Positions 9,742 through 20,021 of a DNA stretch of 64,000 nt are shown here, piece by piece. The stretch is from the NCBI GenBank assembly GCA_905178155.1, contig CAJINV010000003.1, forward strand, positions 3,503,600 to 3,567,599, given 5' to 3'. The first letter of the stretch is position 1, and the number at the start of each line of letters is the position of its first letter. Under the pieces are notes generated by a model. That model did no database searches. It was not told where the DNA came from and saw only the letters and a program-made list of their open reading frames with translations. The stretch comes from Amoebophrya sp. A120 (Eukaryota; Sar; Dinophyceae; Syndiniales; Amoebophryaceae). The position numbers and the translations under genes were made by a program.

Positions 9742-12700
9742 TCACACCGCAGCGGGTCCTGCTGCATTGCCATTTGCGTTCGGATCCTCTTCGTCTATGT
9801 CGCTCAGCCGAAACCTGCGCCAGCGGTGCACGGGTTTCCAGGGGCGCCCAGTGATTTTTTCCGGGATATCGGTGCGACAGAGGGGGCACAGTCGCGAGCG
9901 TTTCCACCAGTCGGTGATGCACTCCGGGTGAAAGACGTGGTACTGGAAGCAGGGACTCTGGATCACCAGGTCGTCCTCGTCGAACTCGGTGTAGCAAATG
10001 GAACACTGCGCCGCAGACATGCGTTCGAGCCCCGCGAGCTCGTTTGCGTCAGACCCGCTTGCGAGCTTGCTGGGGTCGAAGTTGCACTCGCGTAGCTTCC
10101 GCAGATTCTCCTGCATGTCGGCGGGAAAGGTCTTCAGTAGGTCCTGGTACTGCACCACGGGAATTTTCTCCAGCACCTCCGGCTCCACCTTGGTCTGGTT
10201 TGCGTTGTCGGCCACCATCCCGAACTCCAGAATTGCGAGCAGGCGGTTGCTGGCGGGCCAATCAAGCAGCACAATCCAGAGGTAGGCAAACCAGAACCAG
10301 CCTGCCAAAATAGCGACGACCAGCAGGGAGGTAACCACCGGGACCCCGGTCTCTAACACGGGGTACGCGGCGAGCCACCACACGAGCGAGTCGCACCTGC
10401 TGCTCCCGTCCAAGTCCACCCAGTAGTAGAGGTAAATTGTGCCGATGAAGTAGGACGTCAGCTCCTGCGTCAGCGCCGCCCGCAGATGCGCGAGCATGTA
10501 AAACCACCACGTTTGCGACAGGACGGTGCCCTGGTTCTCATCGGAGGACAGCTCCTCGTAGCGAGCAGCAAAGCCCCTGCGCTCCTCGGTGGCGCCTAGC
10601 ACAGCCGCGGCCTTCTCGGCACTGCCGCCGCGTCGACTCGCGTGCGGCGTTGCCAGGAGCTGCAGCGGATGCCCGCCGTGAAGCCTGCTAAGCTCAGCTG
10701 CCGGTCGTGCTCCGGACGGACCCGCAGTACACCCACTCCCAGGAGCTGCCTTGTTGTCTCCGGCTGAGTTCTTTGATGACGGTTTAATATTGAGAGCTTG
10801 TTCCTGATCATGATGTGCCTCCACTTCTATTAGCGGTGCGGTTAGCTGCTTTTCCAGGTTCTGGGCTCGGTGAATCAGAAGTCCGCACATGAAGTACAGA
10901 CAGATGTATCGGAGCACGAATCTACCGTAGTAGATGACGAGGAATCCGACCATGAAGTAGGTATCCGCGATGGCCTTCTCGTCGCCCGTCGAGTACACGG
11001 TTGTATCACAGTACCAGAACAGGAAGTAGAAGCCGAGCAGGAAAACGCCCCACTGTATGAGAAAAGTGACCCAAAAAACGGCGAAGTACACAATTTGCGG
11101 TGGCACCTCGGCGATCGGATTCATGAAGGGAATTTTGCGCTCGCGGGAGAACCGTGCCGTCAAGGCATCCAAAGCCGCTCCGTGCAGGGTCAATTCATCT
11201 TCCTGCTCCCCGCGGAGCATCTCTGCTTCCACCTCCTCCACATCTTCGCGTTCCTCCTCTTCTGCCGAACTGGTAGTTCCCGGCTCGTTATTTGCCGCTT
11301 GCGATTCATCATTGTCTCCTGGTGGGTTTGCGGGAGGTGGAACAAAAAAATGTTAACATTAACATTTTCACTAGTTAAAATCTCAGTGCGTTTTTTGACA
11401 AAAAAAAATCATTTTTTGCATTGGAATTGCGCTGAACAATGAGCGATAGTATGTATATCAACCCATGGACAACTAGCTAAATGCTGTAGCTTATGTTTTG
11501 ATCTAACTAGGCTAAGGTCTCGGGATCCGTCCTGCTACATCGAGAACGTGCGTGGGCCTTCGTGCGCGCGTAGGTAGTGGCGCTGCTCGCTTGCGACTAA
11601 TGCTCGAAAGCAATCCAGCTGGTTCCGGACCTTCGTCTGGTTGATGATGTAGTCGGCCCACCAACGGGTCGCGACCATGGAGATCGGGCTGCCACCTTTT
11701 TTAAATTCAAAATGTTCAATTTGTAATGCAGGGAAGCGCTCTTTTTTGGGAATGTTAACATTCGGGGACGTTTCGGAGCCGGATGTTAACATTTGCGCAA
11801 AAAAGATGGCAACTTTTGAGCATTTTTTGAGCAAATTTGCAGACCAATGTTAACATTTGCCCAAAGCCTTGCATTTCTGCACGGGAATCTGGACGTAGCC
11901 CGAAATGTTAACATTTGCCTGAAAATCTGCATTTTCGCACGGGAATCTGCGATTTTGCTTGAGCGCCAATTTTTGGCCGAAAGTAAAGAATTCAGCCAAG
12001 TCGCAGAATCTCGTGCGAAAATGCAGATTTTCGGGCAAATGTTAACATTTCCACACGAGTCCAGATATCCGTGCGGAAATGCAGAATTTTGGGCATATGT
12101 TAACATTTGCAAAAAAAAGTCGTCTACTTTGACTCAAAAAAACTGCCTTTTTTGTCTTTCGCTGGGGTCAACGGCGAAAGGCAAAAGCTGGGCCACCTCT
12201 GGCCCCGGTCTTCCCTAGAGTCAAGAAGAGCAACTGAAGACTGGGCTGCGATGAAGGCAGCACGATTATGATGGCGCATTATAGCACGGAGGAAAAACGA
12301 GTACACTGCTCCAACGCCTTCAGCAGGCTCATTCCAGCCCCTACCTCGGCCGCCTTGTTTTCCAGTCTCCCCGCACCTTTGGCCGCCACCTCGGCCGCCT
12401 TGTTTTCCTTCACGTCCGCCGCGCCGGCAGGCCCGAGCCTAGCTAGCTCTCAACAATAGCATAGAAATCTCGCTGTAGCTAGTTGTCCGTGGGGTCTATT
12501 TCGAGTAGCTACAGTAGTTCATTACTTGGCGTGAAAAAATATAAAAAAAAATCGCACAAAAACATGACAAAAATTTGACTAGTGAAAGTGTTAATGTTAA
12601 CATTTTTTTTTTGGATATATTTGCCGCTTGCGATTCATCATTGTCTCCTGGTGGGTTTGCGGCTTGCTTACAGCTTTAACACCCGTTAGCATGAGAAGTG

Positions 12701-15700
12701 GCGAATTTGTAGTGAATTTTGCATGACAGATTGCAGATGAGTCCGCCGGGGCATTATCCCTCTTGCCCTTCTGGGAAGTGGGTTCTGCACACCGCAGAAG
12801 TCAAGGCTTAGTTATGCGGCGGGCAGCTTCTAGGCATGGCCTGGGTGCCGTTCTTTGGCCATGTCTATTCGTCTCCCTGTGCTCGCATAGAGCACTGCAG
12901 CAGCCGCGGCAAAGACGCTAAAAAGAAAGGCTGCGAAGCGCATGCAATTAGGGAAGAAGGCGCAAAAAAACGAGTGAAAGGACCAGGCCGAGAGCTTTGA
13001 CGCCTCTACCCGGCAGGCGCGTGAACTCCCCAGGCCTTTTCGGCAGAATATAGACGGGCTGAGGGCAACAGAGGGCGCTTGTCTTTTCCCCTCGGCCCCA
13101 CTCCCCAGGGCCTACCTGTGCACATTTTTGAGCACTTTTCTGCGCCAAAGTTTGCTTATCACGGTCGAAAAGGAGCGCTCGGTGAATTTTCGGGTGAATT
13201 TTGAAAAGGGCGCCGGTGAATTTTGGGTTCCGGTGCCTGTTCAAAATTCGCTAGCGCGTGAGAAACTCCGAGTTTGGGGCTTCAAAAAAGTTTCGCAAAA
13301 AGACAAAGCCTCAAAATTCACCAAGAGAATTCCTGACCTGGGGGTCACGTCAAAGAAGACTACTAGAGGAACCGACCAAGATGAGGCAGGAACACAGCTG
13401 GGAGGAGCTTACTTACAGAGCAAAGCAGGCGATGCTAGCATCCGTAGCAACCTGTCTCCAGATATCCAAGCCGAGGCAGCCACAACCCGTGACGCGACTT
13501 CTCTATTTTGACATGTTGAGCTAGTACCTTTGACCCCCTTTACAGGCATAGCCCTCGTCCCGGTCGATCCGCCACTATCGAGTCTGCGGATCATGCAGCG
13601 TCGTGTTGTAAGACCGCCCTAAGCCACCTGCGTTGCTTCGCAGTCCACCAGGTGCGCCTCTTTGGGCAACAAGCGGCAAGCGTCCACAGGAGGGAAGCGC
13701 CACCAGCCAAGCAGCCCATCAACGCGGCGCGCTGGCTTCTTGTATGTTGTCCTCGTGTTCTAGTTCTTCGCATGCACCTGAAGATTAATTCATGCATCAT
13801 GCCACGCAATACAAATTCACTGGAAATTCACCCTTCTGTATGCTAACGACCGTTGAAGACATAACCGCTTGCGATTCGTCATTGTCTCCTGGTGGGTTTG
13901 CGGCAGGTGGTTGCGAATCTTCCGCCGCGGGAGAGGACTGCGCGGGGGCCACGGGTTCGTTAGCTGCACCTAACACTGAATTATCTGCAGCGCCCGGGGA
14001 CGAGGCGCTCGCTGCGCCACTCTCTCTTTCTGCCACCTCTACTGGTACTGCCGGGCTCGACGCATTAGCGTCGCCGCCCGCTGCACTTGGCGAAGCCGGC
14101 CTGGACCCCGAGGCCTCAGAAGAGCGACGAGCGGTGGAATTACGTGGCGAATTAGCTCGAACCGGCGGTGTGTATTCTCGCCGTCGCCTGGAGATTTCCG
14201 TGACGTAGGCGGCGGTAGGTCGGTCGACCGGATCGGACGCAAGAACGCCACCACCAAAAATACGCCGATCCGGATTCTGCGGGTCCAAAGCCGACCGCGC
14301 AGCCACATTTTCTGTCGAGGAAATGTCGGGCAGCAACCGCAAGGCAACACTTCTCTGTTCGTCCCCAGGCCTCAGGCTTGAGGACGACGATGGCTCGGGA
14401 TGGGAAGGAGACCGTGAAGAAGTCCCTCCAAATAAGTAATTCGCGCCTGCCGTCCAAAACGATGACGCGGAGTCCGAAACTGCCGGCGGTCCTTGGAAGA
14501 GCGGAGCGACCGGCGGGTGGTCCGCAGTGCTGCTGCTGGACGACGAAGCACTTCGGTGCGACAACTCCCGCATTGAATCCATACGCGCGCCCATGTCAAC
14601 CCCCTCAAACAGGCCAACTGCGGACGGACTCGCACTCGCAAGACCGCGGACCTCTGCGCGGAGCAACTCCGAGCGGAGCAAGCGATCCGCGGCGTTGTTC
14701 AGATGCGCCTCCTGAAAGCGGGCCTGCCGCCGATTATACACCTGGATTATCTCCGTCCACCGTAGGGCTCGTGGCCGCGCCTGCCAGACGGCATCCGCGA
14801 AATGCATGAAACTCGGCACGGCGTCAATCGGGTCCGAATAAAGCCGCCGTCGACAAGTTCTTCGCCGCGTCCGACGAAGTGTAGTCTCGTCGGGCCTTTG
14901 CAACAAGGTAGCTCGCGGTTGGGCGCGGGGGTTGGTCGCAGCGGCGGAAGATGCATTTGCGTTTGAACCTCCTGGTGCGGGGACCACTCCCAATACGGCT
15001 TCCGTATCGACGGAAGCACGCGGACCCGCAGCTGCGCTGGCAGCAGCTGCATCCGTGGCGTTCCCCGCAGAAGATGTTGCAACTCCACCTAGACCGCCGA
15101 CTGTCTCTCCACTGCCCTGTGCGTTCTCTCGTTGTGCGGCGACGCGGCGAAAGTTACCAGCGTGTAGAGCCGTGGCTTCGGGCTGCGCTGCGCCCTGCGG
15201 TTCGGCCTCCGCAGCCTGCTCAATCAGGTTGAGGGCAAATGTATCTCCTCCTCCCGGCAAGATACCCCGGGGGAGGATATTGGTCTGCGGCAACGCACGC
15301 CCCGTCGATACCACCACGCTTTCCGGCGCGCCCCGGGCCGGACCGACGTTCCGCATGATGTAATCGACACGCGAAAGCCGGGTGGTTTGCGACTGCGAAA
15401 TAATCACCTGGGCGGTAGGATCTAGCCGCATCGTGTACAAGTCAGCGCTGGGGTGCGCGATTCGGGGAGGAATCGTCGAACTGCTGCTGCTTCGCGCATT
15501 GGGCCCATCCCTGAACGGGGAACCAACTGTACCTACGACGGGCGTGATCCCTGTTCCCGGCGGCGGCGCTGGTCTAGAGGAAGAGGAGGCACCGCCGCTT
15601 CCGTGATCGTCCGCCACAGGATCCAAAAGCGGCACTGCTTTCTTGTTTCCCGCTGTACCACTTGTGGACGCAGAGGGCCATCGCTCGGATGGAGTAAATG

Positions 15701-15902
15701 CGAACCGCTGCGCGAGACGTGTGGTAGCGGCGTCCGTTGAAGTGTTCCTGCCTGTCGTGGAGGACCCCGGCGCCTCCTCGCAAACCAGCTCTTCGTCATT
15801 CTCGTTGGATGGCACCGGACCATAAAGCGTTTCCGTTGATTGATGTATGCGTTCCTGTTTCAGAAGATTCAGTGCGGTCAGAAAAAATGATGCATGTTGC
15901 AT
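9742..15902 (-). CDS. Multi-pass RING-H2 E3 ubiquitin ligase, split by a 2.57-kb element-filled intron
   Basis: The 3' exon (about 11340-9742) encodes a membrane-bound RING protein. Four to five hydrophobic segments are visible (IVYFAVFWVTFLIQWGVFLL, TYFMVGFLVIYYGRFVLRY, LTSYFIGTIYLYYW, TSLLVVAILAGWFWFAYLW). They are followed by a RING-H2 finger with the order C-x2-C, C, H, H-x2-C, C-x2-C (CSICYTEF ... CFQYHVFHPEC ... CPLC). RING-H2 fingers recruit E2 enzymes, so ubiquitin ligase activity at an internal membrane is likely. The 5' exon (15902 to about 13865) is Ser/Ala/Pro-rich with a basic segment RRTRRRTCRRR. Both exon ends carry the same sequence encoding NPPGDNDESQA. Joining at that repeat (13865 to 11294) gives exactly 1197 codons in frame. 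The intron is filled by two TIR elements. The start at 15902 is only the first Met; the gene may extend into the ORF at 16006-17958. Confidence 0.7.
11289..11340. repeat. Exon-derived direct repeat, copy A
   Basis: This is the downstream-exon copy of a sequence present three times around the RING-gene intron. It is identical over 45 bp (11289-11333) to copy B at 12618-12662. It also matches copy C at 13865-13910 over 46 bp with two differences. On the minus strand it encodes the residues PPGDNDESQA. Confidence 0.9.
11344..12609. mobile_element. 1.27-kb TIR element Y with eight palindromic AATGTTAACATT motifs
   Basis: The ends are 32-bp inverted repeats with one mismatch: 11344-11375 and 12578-12609, containing TGTTAACATTAACATTTTCA and its complement. 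The 12-bp palindrome AATGTTAACATT (or its 11-bp core) occurs eight times: near 11349, 11751, 11783, 11846, 11904, 12038, 12097 and 12593. From 11846 to about 12108 the element is a large imperfect palindrome; its inner arms 11903-11952 and 12001-12050 differ at only about three of 50 positions. A second nested inverted pair holds GGACAACTAGCTA (near 11467) and its complement (near 12477). There is no open frame resembling a transposase. It is flanked by direct-repeat copies A and B. It is probably a non-autonomous DNA element living in an intron. Confidence 0.85.
12618..12662. repeat. Exon-derived direct repeat, copy B (between the two elements)
   Basis: This 45-bp sequence is identical to copy A and sits inside the intron, between element Y and element X. 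It is therefore not needed as exon sequence and is best explained as a duplication made when one of the elements inserted. Confidence 0.9.
12674..13858. mobile_element. 1.19-kb element X with degenerate terminal inverted repeats
   Basis: The ends are about 46-bp imperfect inverted repeats: 12674-12720 and 13812-13858. They share blocks such as CGTTAGCAT, AGAAG and AGTGAATTT in the same order on opposite strands. The core GGTGAATTTT recurs three times internally (about 13180-13230). GCATGACA near the left end (12721) resembles a motif in another repeat-bounded intron at 54542-54671. No transposase-like frame was found. The element lies between direct-repeat copies B and C. It is more diverged than element Y, so probably the older insertion. 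Confidence 0.7.
13865..13910. repeat. Exon-derived direct repeat, copy C
   Basis: This is the upstream-exon copy of the same sequence (minus strand encodes PPAANPPGDNDESQA). It differs from copies A and B at one base within the 39-bp core and from A at one base just outside it. On the minus strand it is followed by GTTATG, so a GT is available as donor, but no AG acceptor exists at the matching place in copy A. Confidence 0.9.
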
Positions 15903-16005
15903 GTTAGTTGGATACTTGTCCTTCTAATTTTCTCAATTTGAATTTACGTTCACCACAGTCAGTACGTGGCAAATAAGAACGCAATCGCAAACACAGACCG
16001 GAGTA

Positions 16006-17958
16006 CTAGACAACATCAGTCAGTCGTAGAGACCACATTAGTACCAATGCTCGGGCGCGCATTGTGACAGCCGCCTGGTTGTTTCCAAGTCTGTTGGCAC
16101 TTTCTGACATGCGCAGCATTTGGTTGCGGAAGAACGTGGACAGAAGCTCCCGCACGAAACTGTCGGTCATGTCGTAACTCGCCCGGCCCGTGATGTCGCT
16201 CGAAACGCCCACCGCAGAATCCTCCACTGGCCGGCGCTGGTTGACGACGATGGGCTCCAGCGAGCTTACCCGTCCTTCGACACGCATGAGATCGTAACGA
16301 GGCATGCACATGTAAACTTGGTCGTGTCGGACATGGATTTGACTTGGATCCGCCGCCTCTTCAGGTAAAAACCGCTGGTTCGTGGTCAGTGTGGACGTCC
16401 CAGCGCCGGCATTCAGAACAGATGTTGAAGAAGGTGTAGGTGGCCCTCTCTCCGTAAGGCGGCGGACGGGTGGCTGCGTGTTAGATGGAAAGTCGGTGTC
16501 CGGATCATTGCCACTAAAGAACGAGGAAAAGAAGCCGCCCCACGAGGAATTCGTGACTTGTAGTTGGTCGTCTTGTTCCCCTCCTGCTGGACCTGTTTTA
16601 TTCCCAGCAAGCTTCGACGAGGTTCGCTGCGCGCTTGGCGGGTTGAAAGCAGCACTGCGGGTCGCCACGCGCTTGCCCGCGAGAAACCGCGCGTTGACCG
16701 GCGACCGCGAGAAAACCTGGTCCGCGTCGCCTTTCTCGAAGTGCTCGAAGCTCCGACTGCAGGGCAAATGCGGGACCTCGCGATAGTGGACGTGCGGCAG
16801 CTCTTTTGCCACGCTCTGCGAATCGCAAGGTTGAGCATCTCCGCCACTGCTTCCCGTGAACCGGCGGAAACGTTTTTTGCAGCTGCGCAGATACCGGGAA
16901 TAAACCAGCGCGAAGTAGTCCAAGGTTGTGACCACCTCCAGATACGCGTTTTTCGCCAGCAACGATCCCCGCACTGCTTTCGGCATTTTCAGACGGTGAA
17001 ACAGTGGGTTGGGCGGAGGCGTGTAACCGGTCTCGAGTCTCACGTGGTTCCCACCACCCCACTGCTTCATGGTTTCCGTCGATTCAACCCCTGAAGGCGG
17101 CCTGCAGTAAAGTAAAAATCATCGAGCTTCTGTCAGTCGGTTTGTCGCAGGTAGAGGTATCACGATCGGTGCGTGTTTATGTTCTCCCAAACAAAGACAA
17201 TGACAAAGAGAAAGACTACATGAATGATGAGCCTAAAAGAATATAGCCACACACACCGGTCGTGGTCGAGTAAACAAAAGCGTACACGGCATAAACAGCA
17301 GACAATTTTTAGACTACAAGTACTTGCACTCCGAGAACCAGACGGTGGTTGGGATGCCACCGAGTCGAAAAGCCACCGTGACCGGATGCACTTGCCAGGA
17401 GGGGCTACCGATGGGAACACGGGAGCCGGAGTCGTGGTATATGTACGACGATTGGTTTCTGCGGTTTCTCGCAGCCAGGGCCTCCGGCGGCGGTCCCGTG
17501 TAGATGTACCCCACCGGTTGCTGCGACGACGACTCGGTAGGGGGATTCCCGACGACCACAAAGGGATGTGCGAGGTCTACCGTCAGGGTCCCCTGGGGGC
17601 GGGCTAGGGCGGTCGGCTGTCCGGGAAGCCGAGACAAGCCGGACCAGGAGGACGAAGAAGAACCTCCTGGACCCGACGTGGTTTCCGGGCCCGAAACGGG
17701 ACGGGTACGGCTGAGTGATGATGTTGACTGCCGCTCGAGAAGAGAACCACTTGCGTGCCGATCAGAACCTGCTGCTCCGGACGCGGCGCGTCGGTTCCGC
17801 CCGCGCGCTGAGGCTGGTTGGCTGCCGGACGACTTCGATCCTGTGCGGACCAGAATATCGTGCTGTTCCTGGTAGTTTGCTGCATTCAGGGACGGGTGGG
17901 CAGTGGGTGAACTATCGCCTCTGTAACCTCGCTCGTGAAACGTCGGACTGTGCTCCAT
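16006..17958 (-). CDS. Spliced hypothetical protein, possibly the 5' part of the RING gene
   Basis: Exon 1 runs from the ATG at 17958 to 17324 and exon 2 from 17101 to 16006. The 222-nt intron is canonical (GTACTTGTAG ... CTGCAG) and the joined frame is open for 577 codons. The protein begins MEHSPTFHERGYRG, is Ser/Pro-rich, and has no domain I recognise. Exon 2 contains a hydrophobic stretch LEVVTTLDYFALVYSRYL followed by basic residues. The stop at 16006 is only 104 bases upstream of the Met that opens the next frame, with GT and AG pairs available (for example GTTGTC near 16011 and ATTAG near 15927 or AAACAG near 15860) that would join both frames in phase. I therefore think this may be the N-terminal half of the RING ligase, but no single junction is compelling. 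Confidence 0.55.
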
Positions 17959-18531
17959 TTTGAAAACTTCACGCCAGAGCGTAGCTTAACGCAACCAATG
18001 AGCGGGGAACGAGTATGAATACACAATCAAGAGTGTGGAACTGAATTTTTCTCTAGCCAAGACTTACATCTTTCTACCTATCATATGAACGAATTAGCGC
18101 TTCTGCAAGCGCTCTCGATTTTATACAACGATCAGAGATACGACAAAAACGATGGCGCGATGATTATTTTATGGTGTACAAGAAACGAAGTCGAAAACGA
18201 TTTGAGGCGACCATTATATCTATCTATCATCTCTCGTCGTCGTTCGCCCCCGATTCGAAAAATCATTGTCTTTCAACATTAGAACCTTGGATCTAAAAAC
18301 GGAAGGAACGAGAACTCAATTGGCCGGAATGGGTGTGAGCGCCACCCAATTCTGGCAAAAGACGTTACACATCGACGTGCGTAAAAACCGAACATCTGGA
18401 ACATGTGAAACAGGTACTGATGGTTTTCAAGATGCTCCATCCCATGCTTTTATATGCCCTTGCTTGCATCGGCAAACGCGAGCACGCATTTGGCTTGCGC
18501 TTAATTTCTCCTGTATCTCTTCGATTCTTGT

Positions 18532-19410
18532 TTATTTGCCGCTTTCGTCGTTTGTTTCTGTTTTAGTATCATCTGTCTTCTTTTCCGCATTTGCATTTGA
18601 AGACCGTGCGTTCCGCTTTCTCCGCTCTGTCTCTTTCCAAAACTCGATTTCCTCTTTTCGTTGCTCTGGCGTAAGCCGAATTCCTAAATTTGTCAAAATC
18701 ATCCGCCGTGCAGGTACCACCGTGCTTTCGGGCCTGGGCTCGTCGGCGCCTTGTTCGTCGCCTCTCTCAATGCTGCGTTTCGGCCCGGAATGGTCGACTT
18801 TCGTGGTCTGAGTAGACGGAGCTGACCCGCCCCCCAGCGACATGTTTCCCATCTGTTCAGCGAGTGCGTCGACGGAGTCCTGATCTGTACGACGTGTTGA
18901 CTGATCTGCTTGTTCCGTGTCTTTCTTGCGACCCTCTTTTCCCGCAACCCCTGTAGTACTCGCTCTCGACGCCATGTCTTCCGGGGTTTTGTCGAGCATT
19001 TTCCAGGTCCACTTGTCGTAGTCCCATACCCAATAGGTTTTGCCGTCACTCCAAACATAAGTGTTTGCACTCTCCGACCACGTTTTGGTGTACCTTTGCA
19101 TTTGCTGACGCCTCCTGTGTCTGCCCGTACTAGAACTGGTGAAGTTAAAGTTGGAAAACGCATCTTCTCTCTTCCTATTCAACAACTCCGACGACTCTCC
19201 GTGCAACGCCGACTGCCACTTGTCGCCTTTTTTATCAGCATTTGCAGGCCGGGCGGTATCCTCTTGAGCAACGGCGCCGTGACCGGTGCCCTTCTTCTTG
19301 TCACCCTCCGTTGGTGCCGCCGCGCCTGCTCGAGATCCCTTACCTTTCGTCGACGAAGCGGACACCGGAGCTGCTTCCTGACTACCCTTTCCTGCTTTGC
19401 TAGTCGCCAT
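18532..19410 (-). CDS. Trp-rich, highly charged hypothetical protein
   Basis: A 292-codon frame with an ATG at 19410. The N-terminal ~100 residues are Lys/Ala/Gly/Ser-rich and probably disordered. The middle has a compact aromatic motif (residues ~118-138, YVWSDGKTYWVWDYDKWTW) with five tryptophans, unlike anything nearby. The C-terminal third contains MILTNLGIRLTPEQRKEEIEF and is rich in Lys, Glu and Asp, consistent with a charged helix. No signal peptide or membrane segment is visible, so a cytosolic or nuclear location is most likely. I do not recognise a family. The aromatic block could be a small binding module, but that is a guess. Confidence 0.6.
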   Translation of the reverse strand: MATSKAGKGSQEAAPVSASSTKGKGSRAGAAAPTEGDKKKGTGHGAVAQEDTARPANADKKGDKWQSALHGESSELLNRKREDAFSNFNFTSSSTGRHRRRQQMQRYTKTWSESANTYVWSDGKTYWVWDYDKWTWKMLDKTPEDMASRASTTGVAGKEGRKKDTEQADQSTRRTDQDSVDALAEQMGNMSLGGGSAPSTQTTKVDHSGPKRSIERGDEQGADEPRPESTVVPARRMILTNLGIRLTPEQRKEEIEFWKETERRKRNARSSNANAEKKTDDTKTETNDESGK

Positions 19411-20021
19411 GATGTGAAGTAGTGTATCGCTATCTGTGTATGATGTTGTACATCAACTTTTTCCTTTAATATCCAAAGTAAGAGTACTCAAGTGGTGAAG
19501 CTTTTCTCTACTGTCGTGCTCGCACCAGCCATCGAAAGCGAAAGTTGCTCCAGTTGCGCATTCTTCAAAATGCCAAGAGGCGCGGATCCTGGCAAGCTCT
19601 TTGTTCCGGAAAAAAAGGGCTGGACGAGATGTTGAATATTTTTATTTTCGCTACCCATGAACAAAGATCTTGACGCTGATCTTTCTTTTCTCCCTCGGGC
19701 ACTCGAAAACCGCTGCGCAGTTTGGTCGTAGTGCGTACCGATACACAAGAAGCAGGTTGCTCGACTGCGAAAACGAACACTTCTGCTGCGACCTTTTCAA
19801 AAAGTATTTTCTATCTGTTTTAGACCTTCATTTTCATTTTTGAAAAACTGCTTCAATCGTTCAAGGGGCGTTGTGTTCGCAGTCGCAGAGCCGCAGTTGG
19901 TGGTCGTCCTGGTTTGCTTATGCTTCGGCTTTCTGAAAAGCAAAATAGCACTTAGCTACGCAGGGACGGACTCGCGCTCGCCGCCGATCATGTCGCCGCC
20001 GCATTTATTTCCATCATCCCG
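19411..20021. other. Intergenic stretch, no gene seen
   Basis: About 610 bases lie between the Trp-rich protein start and the oligopeptidase stop. The reading frames here are short and contradictory on the two strands. I see no repeat, RNA gene or clear regulatory motif. Confidence 0.5.

Noticed and set aside
11349-12604. CRISPR-like array of AATGTTAACATT repeats
   Set aside because: Spacing is irregular (about 14 to 490 nt), the unit is a short palindrome, the copies are part of nested inverted repeats and the context is a eukaryotic intron.
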